A model generated the notes under the pieces. That model worked only from the letters and a program-made list of their open reading frames with translations, did not search any database and was not told where the DNA came from. Positions 33,676 through 44,793 of a stretch of 64,000 nt of DNA are shown piece after piece. The stretch is from Oscarella lobularis (taxonomy: Eukaryota; Porifera; Homoscleromorpha; Homosclerophorida; Oscarellidae), in NCBI RefSeq assembly GCF_947507565.1, contig NC_089176.1:3410001-3474000 (forward strand), in the 5' to 3' direction. The position numbers were made by a program, and so were the translations under genes. Every line of letters starts with the position of its first letter. Positions within the stretch are counted from its first letter, which is position 1.

Positions 33676-36600
33676 TCAGAAAGATTCTATGTTCTCTCTG
33701 AGTTGATGCGAAACTTTGGAAAATGGTGGCCTTTCATCGGGATTCTCGCTCAGACACAATGTTGTTATATCTTTGTAAACTGAAGAGGGGGGCGCCGTTG
33801 TGGGTATCTGTGGCGTGGAACTCGGCTCTAGGTCGTTCTTCCACATTGTCCAAAGAACAACACCAAAGCTAAAACAAACGTCCAAGCCGGCTTTATCTAG
33901 ATCGTTACATTCGTCTACCTGTATACATCCAATTTCGTATACTGAACATTTCTTCTCTGTTCATTACTTTCACGAAGTTCTGGTGCGCAGTAGTTTCCAC
34001 TTCCACCCAGATTTTTCCTGTCTAATAGCCACGCAGTTTCACTATTAACACCGTGGTGGTCAGCACTCTTAAGATAATCCACATTTCTTTCCTTATAAAC
34101 GAATCGGGTAGCAAGTCCAAAATCACCGAGTTTGACTATTTCCTTGTGGATCAGAAAATTCGACGGCTTGAGATCCAAATGAATCATTCCTAAATAAAGT
34201 TCTTTTCGTTTCTGATGAAACGTGGGAGTTAATGCTGTCAGATTGTGCATATAATTCATGGCATCTGCAATTCCAGCAGCAAACTTCAACTTTTGGCGAT
34301 CGTCCATTGTCTTTGACTCTATTCTTTGATACAGATTTCCACCAGCACAATACTCCATAACAATGAATGGACAACGTTTTTCTTGCGGATACCGAAATCC
34401 GCCGCCTATCACGCGTACGACATTAGGATGCAAAGCTTTGGTCATTGTTTTCAGTTCCACTAGTTCAATGCTGTCTTTCAATTCCTTAAGAGCAACTCGT
34501 TTTCCGCCCCAAAGAGCTTTTGATACAACCCCATAATTGCCTTCGCCTATTACTTCTTTACTCTCAAGGTGATCATATTCCATTTGACGGGATCTCTCGT
34601 CTTCTTGGCGTTCAATCCTTAGCATTTTGCTGTTCTGAATGCTGTTCTGAATGAAAATCGCAAGTAATACCGCGGCTACAGTTACAAAACTAGCAACCAA
34701 TACTGATCCCAATACCCAGTTTCTGATTTTTTTTCTTTCACTGTTTATGGTGCAGTTTGATTTGTGATCAAGCTTGTAACCACTAACACAGTCGCAATTT
34801 ATTGACTGACTGTACTTTCCTAACGCAACGGATTGGGCGTCAACGCGGCATGTTCCTTCACCGCAATAATACTTGTCATCTGAGCACAGCGTGCAGTTTA
34901 GAACACTAGTTGCAGTGCCCAGCGAAGAAAGATAACTTGGACATTCTGTGCAACTCACACTGCCACCACTGGCATAGGTGCCATTATGACAAGGTCTGCA
35001 TACATCAGTCGCAAAATTGGCGGCAAAGTAACCTTGTGGGCATCCAACTCGAGCCAAGGAGAACAGGCTGTTTCCTTTGTCGGTCCACAGTCCTCCAGCT
35101 GCAACCAAGTAGGGTAAATTCTGCTCCGGCGTAGAAGAAGGAAAATTCCACAGAGCGAGAGCAGCAAATGGGCCTGGCTGTACTGGGCTACCGGATTCAA
35201 TCAAAAGAAACCACTTGGAAGCGTCGATTTGTGTCTCTTCAAGTGAAAACAACCACAACCCAGACAAAGCCATTTTGCAGTTTTCTGCGTAGTATAGGCC
35301 AAAGTCATTGAGTGATTCGCAACCTCCAGTTAAAAACATTTTTTGCCCAAAAGTGGCAACGGAGTGGAAGCAGCGGTTTCCAGGATAAATAGAATTTGGC
35401 TGTCTCGTTACTTCTTTCCATCCACCGCCATCAGAATCGTAAAGCAGCCACATGTCGTTATGACACGGACCGGAAGATTGATTAAGACCGCCGTAGACAA
35501 TCATTGCGCTTCCAACTTTTGCCGCACTGTGGCCACATCGAGCTGGGGGAGGGTTTACTTGAGAGATGTTTATCCATCTACCACTGACACCCATACTGTT
35601 GCTTGAATCAACAAGAGTAAAATTCCACATGTCGTTTGAGCAGTGGTATGAACTACATCCAACTAGTCCGCCAAAAATGATTGCAGTTTCTGCAGAAACT
35701 GCTGTGGACGAGTGGAAAAATCGACAGCTTGGGCCTTCTAAGTGGTTCTCCTCATTTTTCCAGGGGAAAAAGATTGACGTTTGGCTTGTTGAGGCTCGAT
35801 AGTTTTGGACTCCACCATAAAGAACCAAAAACGGTTTGCTTCTTAATTTGAGAGTTACTGCTGAGTAGCCAATAGCTGGCCTATTTACAGCTATACTTTG
35901 ATACCATTGCCCTGATTTGAGGTTAAGCATCCAAATTTCGTGAATAGTTTGGTCTGTAGATACTGGTGACACATTTCCAATTGCAATCATTGTGGGCCTG
36001 AGATCTTCACTGACAGTTGTCACAGTTAATGCAACCTGCTGAGTAAAAACAGCCGTTGGGGCTGTTTGGGGCTGCACCAGTTTCGTCCACGACATTTGAT
36101 ACTTTGATTGAAATGTGAAGGAAAGATTCCAGATAGATCGCTGATTGTCATTGGTGAGAATGACAGCATATTCATCAAAAGAAGACAAAGAAATGTTTGT
36201 AGTTCCTTTATCACTGCCCGGAGGATGCGGGCCCAAATCAGGGTATCCTAAAATCCGCAGATCGCTTTTAGTCAAGACAGTGCCATCATTTGGATTATAG
36301 ATAACAGGGCAAGAACTGCAGCACATTATTGCCACATTGTGCTCTCCTTTGCTATCTCTAAATTTGGCGTAAGATCCAGTAGTTCGAACGATTGACGAGG
36401 TATTGTGAAGGCAGGGAAGTTTAGTGCTAAGCTTGCTCCAGCGCTGATCAGTCACCCAATAAGTCCAAAGTTCGTGTGAAATTTCAGAATCATTTCCATA
36501 CCCTGCTGCAACAATAATACCATTGATATGAACGCTTGAAATGAGAGCATGAAAATATCTGGCCTGAGGTGTTTCGCCAAAAGATTTTAGTTCGTTCCAT

Positions 36601-37238
36601 AAATATAACTCATTCCCATCTCTCAGTACGCATTCTAACCTCCATAGATCATCAAAAACCCTGCCATCAATCCCCTTCCCACCAAACATTATTACTGATT
36701 GCTCACATCCGCAACGACTTTGAGTTGTAGTTACAGCAGCGCCGTGTCCATATCTTGATTCAGGTGCTTTCGACGTTGAAGACAGATACCATGTCTTTGA
36801 CGTCCCGCTGAACACCCACGTCTGATTGAGAGGGCGGCCTGAATGCATCTCGTGACCACCAAAGAGCACGGCCGTAGTGCTGCACAACGTCGTCAGACTG
36901 TAGTGCTGAATGTTGGGAATAGAAACGGTTGGCATAAAGAGAGAGATCCATGAGTTGAGCGCTGGCTGGAATATCCATGTAGTCGACGTGTTTTTGTCGT
37001 CAAACTGGTGACCCGGCGACACCATAAGGAGTTGCTGACCTTCAAGACCTGCAACAATGATGGGTGTTGTAGCGTAGAGAGCGCCCATTTGGGAGGGCCC
37101 GTTCTTGTTCCAGTTCGAGAACGGCTGCCACTGGTTGAAGACATTCACTGACGGCTGGAACGAGTCACTGAAGACTTTTCGTAGGCTAACAAAACCCACG
37201 ACAATAGAAAAGACAAGATTTATTGTGAGCACGCTCAT
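33676..37238 (-). CDS. Receptor kinase with kelch ectodomain
   Basis: Two exons: one very large one from ATG 37238 down to about 33930, and a last one ending at 33676-33678, about 1170 aa. A signal/anchor (SVLTINLVFSIVVGFVSL) leads to kelch blades (AVLFGGHEMHSG, VIMFGGKGIDG, LVLYGGVQN, AIIFGGLVG, MIVYGGLNQ, MFLTGGCE). An ephrin-receptor-like cysteine region follows (CPQGYFAANFA, CRPCHNGTYASGG). The membrane helix is VLVASFVTVAAVLLAIF. The kinase has GEGNYGVVSKA, the Lys of VALKELK, HLDLKPSNFLI, LGDFGLA and CAPEL. HLDLKPSN and overall look suggest a tyrosine-kinase-like (TKL) Ser/Thr kinase rather than a classical RTK. Residues needed for catalysis are all present. The ligand is unknown; kelch propellers outside the cell are unusual. 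Confidence 0.88.
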
Positions 37239-37520
37239 CTTGTCTGTAACTCAAGGACAATCAGAGCCTCATGTGACTCTGGTTTCGGTCACGTGAGTAG
37301 AAACTCAATTCTTTTAGAAGCCCTTTACAACAATTCAAATAAATTGTAAAGCAAATCGGGCAGTGAGACACTTCCTGGCTCTGGGAAGCCTGGGGACTCC
37401 GGAGGGACTCCCGGGACTCCCCGGACTCCAGGGAAGAAAAAAGGGACGTCGTTCTAGCGTGCGCACCATAGAGTCTGCGTTCCCTGCATCATCCCCTCAC
37501 TCGTCCTCTCTGGACTTCTG
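37239..37520. promoter_or_regulatory. Divergent promoter with GGACTCC repeats
   Basis: A 282-bp region between the kelch receptor kinase (-) and COX11 (+), likely a bidirectional promoter. Around 37392-37432 the octamer gggactcc and close variants recur about four times. Confidence 0.5.
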
Positions 37521-38430
37521 ATGAGGCCGCTGTATGCGCAAGCGTGCCTTCTTTCCGCTGGCCGAAGCTCTCTTCGTATCCTTCGTCGAGAGCTGTCGGC
37601 TGGAGAATCGGGATGGAAAAAGCGAAATCGCACTACGCTAACCTACATGTCAGCTATTGGAATCGCCGTACTCGGAGCGTCCTACGCCGCAGTGCCACTG
37701 TACCGGCTCTTCTGTCAGGTGAGATATCACTTCAAGTCGAAACTTATGATCCATCCATCATGGAGACAGGCTTCCGGATATGGAGGAACAGTCGCAGAAA
37801 CACGTGATTCGACAAAAATTGAAACCATGGTACCGGTGGCCGAACGCCAGTTGACCATTAGGTGAAACTGCTAATGAATGTCCACCTATCGGTGCACCAC
37901 TGAATCTACAGATTCAACGCTGATCGAAATGCTGGGATGCGATGGGCCTTTAAACCACATCAGTCAGAAGTGAAAGTAAGCCTTTTCAAATTTAAATTTT
38001 ATCTGGCAATGTTTTCAAGGTGGTTCCTGGAGAAACTGCCCTCGCTTTCTACTCAGCCACGAATCCCACCGATGAGCCTGTCACTGGCATATCAACATAT
38101 AACGTGATCCCTTTTGACGCGGGTCAGTACTTTAATAAAATTCAGGTACGAGCACAGGAGGGGGAGAGAAAGGGGGCTGTAGCTAGTTATGATCAACCGT
38201 AGTGTTTCTGTTTTGAGGAGCAGAGGCTGAATCCCCACGAACAGGTACAAAAGATCGGTTCTACGAAACCCTAGTTATTTCTTCGTCAGGTCGACATGCC
38301 CGTCTTTTTCTACATTGATCCGGATTTCGTGAGCGATCCCGCAATGGCCAGAGTGGATACGATCACTCTCTCGTACACGTTCTTTGAAGCCAAAGACGGC
38401 GAGTCCTTTCCCACGATGTCGTCGCAGTAA
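37521..38430 (+). CDS. COX11: Cytochrome c oxidase copper chaperone COX11
   Basis: Six or seven exons from ATG 37521 to TAA 38428-38430. Conserved landmarks: a presequence, RNRTTLTYMSAIGIAVLG (membrane helix), SYAAVPLYRLFCQ, MVPVAERQLTI, VVPGETALAFYSATNPTD, GISTYNVIPFDAGQYF, then CFCFEEQRLNP across an exon junction and VDMPVFFYIDPDFVSDP. COX11 sits in the mitochondrial inner membrane and delivers copper to the CuB site of COX1. The membrane-proximal Cys (LFCQ) and the CFCF pair that bind Cu(I) are all present. The frame is intact, with introns about 45-70 nt. Confidence 0.95.
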
Positions 38431-38796
38431 GCTATCGATCACTAAACAATTACTAGCTTGCTTCTCTACTGACGCACTTAAAAGTCCATATTGGACAGAT
38501 AAGATAATTGATGCACACAGTACCTTTAATTCTCTTCCGTAGTTACGTACGGTTACGTTGACTCTGTCTGTCAAAAACGGCCACGTTCTAAACCAAAGCG
38601 ATCTTATAAATGAATGGTTGTGGGTTGCTTAAAAAATATTTACTTTGTTTGTACCGGTATTGGCCTTTCCTTACTGTGGAAGGGAGTGCATAAAAACATC
38701 CGGTGAGTCACCGGAGGGGGAAGAGGGATCAGCCTCTCAAACGCAATTAAAAGTAATACGGCGTCACTACGAAGCAGTTGAACGACATCCGCAGTC
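38431..38796. other. Spacer between COX11 and the TRPC-like gene
   Basis: A 366-bp gap holding the COX11 3' end and the upstream region of the channel gene. I see nothing coding. Confidence 0.4.
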
Positions 38797-41700
38797 ATGC
38801 TGGGGCAGTGGAAAGACGACAAGGCGACCGAGCCCGCCACCGAACTCTTTTCTTTTGCGCAGCCGAAAGTGGGCTCAGATCAAACGTCGCCAACGTCGTC
38901 TCTCTCGATCAAACGATACGTCTCTGAACCGAAGGGCGTCGTCGACTCGAACTCCGGCCGCTTTGTCAATCAAAACGCGACGTTACACGAACTGTTTATT
39001 AACTTCGAGACAAACGCCGTCGTCGATCGTCGCCAATCTTCGATTGCGTGCGTCGATTGTACGTAGGAGGGGCGAAAATAACGGCTTCTTCGCATTCCAT
39101 TTTGTTTTTTTGCTGTAGTCGTTCAGGCTCTCATCGCTCGAGGAGCCACCGTCGATTGCCCCAATGCCGTCACCGGTCGAACGCCGCTTCACGAAGCGGC
39201 GGCGGCGACGAGTCGGCGTCATTTGCCCATCGGAGCCGTCGAGGCGGTGGTCAAAAGTTCGACGGCGATCAACGCGAAAGACAAAGCGGGCAATACGCCG
39301 TTACACGTCGCGGTATTTCGCCCCCTCGAAGTCCATTGAAATAGTACGACTTCCGTCTTTTTCTTAGATGGACGTTCTTGCACCTGACGCTGCTCGTCTC
39401 ATCATCGAAGCCGGCGGACGACTCGTCTCTGTGAACGATCAGGGACAGACGCCCGTCGATTTGTTCGTGCAAGCGTTGGAAAGAGACGAGTGCGACGTCG
39501 ATGCCGACATGGATCGTCTCGTCCAGTGCGGTCCTATTGTCAGTCTGATTCTGCAGAATCGTAGCTACTTTTCCGAAAAGCACATGAGCGCTTTTCTCTG
39601 GATAGCCTCACTCAGTTGTCCAGTGCAAATAGTGAAGGTAAGCTATATAGTCAAAGCAGACATTTCTTGGAGAAATAGTCTCGAACCCCAACGTCCGTTC
39701 CTTGCTAGCGGAAGAAGCCCCATCACCGTGTGTAACATACCGTACCATATAAAGCGCATGCACTATGCAATTACGTTGCGTTGTACTTTGGTTAATTAGA
39801 TTGATTGATGCTTTAGAAGCTACTCGATTTGGGAGCCAAAGTCAAGTGGAGCTGTCGACTTTCCAAGGACTTGCCTCACATCATAGCCGCCCTTCAAAAT
39901 CCCGACTTCAATCCAGGCAAAAAATTCGACCTTCTATTTCGCGCCGATGCGGACGTGAACGCAGTCAGCGTCAAGGGCCGAACCGTCGTCCACTGGGCGG
40001 CGGCGAAGGGAGACTTGCCCCTCTTGGAACAAGCCGACAAATTCTTGGCTAAATTGACGCTGACGGACAACAACGGCAACAGTCCGGTTCACGAGGCGGC
40101 ACGTGCCGGCGTCAAAGCGGCCGCCTGCCTCCGTTTTCTCATCAAAAACGGCGCCGACGTTCAAGCGGCGAACGCGCGCGGCGACACGCCGCTCGTGCTC
40201 GCTCTCAAGTCTCGCAACGCGACGGGATGCGCGGCGATCGTCAGCGCGAGCGAATCGCTGACGAGCGTGAATCCGCACTCGATGTCCGACGACCTACTGC
40301 CGCAACTCGTCGTCATGCGGTACGATCAGCTGCGCGTTCTCGCCAACGAGAACGCGATACTCGACTCGCCGCGTCCCCTGCGTCTGTGTCTCGAGCTGAA
40401 TCGCGTGTTTCGCGGCGGCAGTCGCATGGACACTGCCCATCGGAAGGATTTTCGCGAGCTCGCCGACGACATGGAGGCGTTGGCCATCGACTTACTGAAC
40501 AGCTGTCCGTCAACGAACGTCAAATACGTACTCGACAATCACCTGATTGACTACGCTTTGGAAAGAAATAGGAAACTGGTAAGAGAGCAAACCATGACCT
40601 CGGTCATTCAATAGGCTTATCTTTTTACTAGTTTATTGCCAGTTCTGCTGCACAGAAATATGTTGAACAGGCTTGGTACGGCGACATCGGCGGCTCGACA
40701 GAAATGCGTCACAAAGTCTTGTGGGGCATCTTTGTCGGCGTTCTCTTTCTCATCTTTGCGCCGTGTCTCACCGAGCGAACGGGCTTCTTGCGAAGCAATC
40801 CGCTCGTCGTCTTCGTCGGCAACGTCATCTCGTACGTCGTCTTCATCGCGCTGCTCGTCGCCAGCGTCGCGTACAATCACGCCGTCGAACGATCGGCGCT
40901 GAGTCCCATTGATTGGTTCGTTTTCATCTTCGTCGTCGGATTGATCGTCGAGGAAATACGCCAATTCTGGCTCTTTCGTCGACACGGAAAACTCAGGGCG
41001 TACACGTCGAGCTGGAGCAATCGCGTCGACGTTCTAATCCTTAGTCTTTTTATCGTCTATTATATTCTCGTCTTCGTCGCTTTCTCCGATCTGAAGAGGT
41101 ACGACCAGGTGTTGCGTGCCTCGTATCACGTCTACGCTTTCGCCGCGCTTTTTTCATCTGTGCGTCTTCTCTCGTTTCTGCAAGCGCATTCCGTCTTGGG
41201 ACCCATGCAAGTGTCGTTTGTCGCTATCTCCAAGGTCACTCTCATGTTTCTCGTCATATTGGGTATGTTCATGGTCGGATTCTCCCTCGGTATAACGAGC
41301 GTCTACTCGGCGACAATTCACCTTTCAAATCAAACGCAGAGCGGGACCGCAGATTTGAAAAATTCTCGTTTTGGGTAAATTTTTAGCCTGCAGTTTTGAT
41401 TACGTTGTTTTTGGTAATTCTGTCTAGGATGTGGGGTTCGCTGATGAGTTTGTTCTGGGCTCTTTTTGGCATGCGAGAAGTCGAGGACTTTGAAGCGGAT
41501 CTAAGCGCAGAAACGGTCGTCGGTTTGAGCCTAATTGCACTGTGGCTCGTCGTCTCAGTGATCGTTTTACTCAACATGTTAATTGCGTTGGTGAGCAACG
41601 CTTTTCAGACCGTGCAGGTACGATAGATAGACTGCGATATACGACGGAGACTGAATAACAGTCTGCTTTTTCTAAGGACAATGCTGATATTGAGTGGAAG

Positions 41701-42583
41701 TTTGCTCGAGCGTCGATCGTTCGAGAAATCGCCACGTATCCTGTCGTTCCCGTCCCAGTGAATTTGATCAGTTTCCCCATTTCTTTGTGTCGGCACCTTT
41801 CAGCAAGAACCGGCGGTAAAATTCGTTGCTGTTGTGATTCTCCTAACTTCCTCGTCGACAACGCAAGCGTGCACGTATTGGAATTTCTCCTAGTTTTTTT
41901 TTCCGAATCTCTCACGTTTGTTCTAGGAGGAGGACGATGTTGCGTGGTTGGAACTTTGTCGTGAGAAATCCGAAGACATGGTAAAGCGCTATAGAAGACG
42001 AAAGAAGAAGGCGACGAGGGGCGTCATATCCAAAGACGATCTGACCGAAATTCAAAGAAAAATTGCCGGTCTCACCCGAAAAATTGACGACGTCGTGGAT
42101 ATCTGTAAACGATGTTTTGAGGTAAAAAGATTTATTGCCTACATTTTTAAAAGAATGATAGTTGCATGTTTGGCTCAGGCGCAAAAGAACTCGTTTAGAC
42201 ACGATATTACCGGAACTTTGTATAAGATCATGGGCCAGCCACGAAGAAAGACGTCGGATAGAAGCAAGGAAGTCGAAGTTAGGTCGGATTCCGAGTCTGA
42301 GGATTTATTTCAAATCGAGTCTGTCGACGAATTGGAACGCGAAGACGACGAAGGCATTTTGGACAAGGTGCTGAGCAAGTGGTTTAGAAAGAAGAAACCG
42401 TCGGAATCAAGTGCGCCATCGGAAGCCAAGTTGAAAAGGTCTCGAGATAAGAAAAAGAAGAAAAAGAGGAAGAGGGCGTCCAAGAAAGGCTTCAAATCAA
42501 CCAATGGTTACGAAACGACAGGCAGCATCGAAACAATAATTGACGTACGCGATGATGACTATGATGAAGAATTGTTATGCTGA
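38797..42583 (+). CDS. TRPC-like ankyrin cation channel
   Basis: About nine exons from ATG 38797 to TGA 42581-42583, roughly 1000 aa. The N-terminus carries ankyrin repeats (GRTPLHEAAAATSRR, AGNTPLHVA, GRTVVHWAAAKGD, NGNSPVHEAARAG, RGDTPLVLALKSR). Six membrane helices follow, with RLLSFLQAHSVLGPMQVSF before S5. The pore exon has MWGSLMSLFWALFGMREVED, whose SLFWALFG is the TRPC pore-helix signature, followed by VLLNMLIALVSNAFQ (S6). Just after it comes NADIEWKFARASIVRE, the TRPC EWKFAR motif. The C-terminus adds a coiled coil (IQRKIAGLTRKIDDVVDIC) and a very basic Lys/Arg stretch. It is probably a Ca2+-permeable plasma-membrane channel gated by phospholipase C signalling, as in TRPCs. The donor after NFLVDNAS is the least certain junction. 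Confidence 0.9.
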
Positions 42584-42775
42584 GAAAACCATCAGAATAT
42601 GTGGAGCCTGAAGTGCAAAGATTATTGTAGTGCTGATATAATAGATTTAGTGCTGTGCAGTGTAGAAGCCGAAGCCATAGAATTCGTTGTTTTTGTCGCC
42701 AAAAACGGTACTTGGCGCTATGACAACTTCCCGGTGAGCAGTGCTCCTCACGTGATCGTATCACGCACCGTTAAC

Positions 42776-44460
42776 ATGGCCTCTCCTGTTCCTCTCGATT
42801 TTATTTACAAATCAAGTCTTTTTGAGGGTTGCAGTGACGGGCTTAGTACGTTGGTATTATGCTTATTCGCCCGGTTTAAGTGGCTACCGCGGTGCGGCAA
42901 GATTTCGATCGCCGATTTCGCTAATGTACTCCTACGGCGTGCATATCGGAAAGACGCCCCCAAAGACGACGCACCACGTCTAGCAGCGCTCGCTCTGCAA
43001 GAATCCTTCGAAGATATCGCCGAGGCGGGGGCGGACGCCTGGCAGACAAAGGTCGACGATGTGAAACACGCTTGCGAGGAGCTGGAGAACCTGTATCGCG
43101 AGAGCAAGAGTGAAGACGAGACAGAAACAGAATCACAGAGCCGCACTTCGACCGATAATGATTGGAAGTGGATCAGTCAACTAACCAATGTTGTTCGCAA
43201 CCTAACGTCAGTGAAACATCCTAATTAGGACGCGTGCAACACGTACTGTATCTTAATTTAGGTTTGCTGAGTCGAAGGCTGGAGAAAATCTCGACCCTGA
43301 GCCCGACGCTGAGGCGGCTTCCAAGGCGGCCTCCGAGGCGGCCTCTGGCACCCAACATTCCTCCACCAGGACAAGTCAAGTGAGAACTAACCAGGGAAAG
43401 GCTTTCTTACAACCTTTTTACTAATTTCGTGTATCCAGAGGCAAAGAGCGTCAAAAAACGAATCATTGGCGGGTTTTCCTGTACGTGAATCGACCCAGAC
43501 TCGTCCGTTTCAACCTCTAGTAGTAGCAACGGCGCCAGCAGCGCCGCTTGGGGGCGTGTGCCCAGAAAGTACCAACGCAGTGAGGCAAGTTGACAAGAAA
43601 ATCTAATTGCAACTTTTAGAGCTAAGATTGTTCTATAAAAATGAAATTATTGAAGATAACCCAACTGAAGGTATACTAACATAACGACGTACTTAAACAC
43701 CATACGCTTAGAGGCTTTTAATATGGAGATGTACAGTACTCAGTAAAGATACTTTATAGTGGCTGTGTGTTCAAACCACTTTGAAGATTTTACAATTGAA
43801 TCGCCAAGCGGTGAAAATCAATCTTATGCTGGTTTGGAAACTGCCGTGAAGTGCATACGTCGTCAAATTTCAACGGCGGTGGTATACCTTGAAACCAGAA
43901 TCCGTCTACATCAAGGTGAAACGTCGCTGCCCCTAAAAAAGTTATGGCAAGAATCCGGGCTTGGCATTCTAATACTAAAAGCAGCCTATGCATCATTGGC
44001 TACATCTGGCGACAGCCTCGTTATTGGTAACACACGGCTTAAAGACTCGGAAATACGCGTTATGGCTTGTCAACGCTGCCGACTGGGTCGACTTGTGAAA
44101 CGAATATGCAAAGAATTTGTTACAGCTTTGCGTCGGCATAGCTTTTCAGTCGAAAAAGTGGTTTTCTTTGAAGAGATGTTATTCACAAGTTTTCTTCGCA
44201 AGCCAACATGTCGTAATTCTGCTGATATTGATGAAGTGCAAAAACGTCAGGCGTCGCTTCGAAGTGTTCCAAATGAATGTCTGATTGAGGAGTGGAAGGA
44301 AGGCATCTCCGACCTAAGCCAAATTTTACCACCTCTTGTTGCAGATTTAGCGCTGTGTCTGTGGGAAGCTGCTGTTCAACGTGAAATACCAGTTGAACAT
44401 AGAAAACTAATTAGACAGCTATGTACTGACCTGGGAGTTGATCAACACCTACCACACTGA
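42776..44460 (+). CDS. Unrecognised protein
   Basis: Starts at ATG 42776 (MASPVPLDFIYKSSLFEGC) and stops at TGA 44458-44460, with about four exons. The first part is helical with a charged, Ser/Glu-rich end (RESKSEDETETESQSRT). The middle is Ala/Glu-rich (AEAASKAASEAASG) and disordered. The last exon (from about 43760) encodes about 230 aa of regular helical protein (YAGLETAVKCIRRQISTAV, RLVKRICKEFVTALRRH). The last junction (phase 1, about 190-nt intron from about 43572) is the longest intron in this area and the least certain, so the two halves could be separate genes. I recognise no family. An AATAAA at 44691-44696 could end it, only about 100 bp before RRN3. Confidence 0.5.
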
Positions 44461-44793
44461 TTTTGCACGTCTGTCACCAGATTTTATCTCTGCTGTCTGT
44501 CTGTCTGTCTGTCTTTTGTAAACTTGTGACTCCGCAAGAGCATGCTTAATTCTAAGTTAAATGTATCCGCTGCTGCTATAATTTCTGTCTGAGAACTTGT
44601 GAGACTCGGATTTAGAACATGCTTCGTACGTTTTTAGTATTCGCTATTTTTCTGTTCAATTATTAATTAATTAGCTGAGGAGCAACTGTAAATAAAGTGT
44701 GACATCATCTATTCCATTATCAGGTCAACACAATGAACGGCAAAATTACAATATCTGCTGGTAGTTTAACGTACGTTAGCAACTCGTTGGACG
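44461..44793. other. Spacer with CTGT microsatellite
   Basis: Holds a CTGT tandem run at about 44493-44513, the AATAAA at 44691-44696 and the RRN3 upstream region. An ATG at 44734 opens a different frame and is not used. Confidence 0.5.

Noticed and set aside
44734-44793. An upstream ATG as the RRN3 start
   Set aside because: It reads in a different frame and stops early, and the frame from 44794 joins correctly to the conserved exons.
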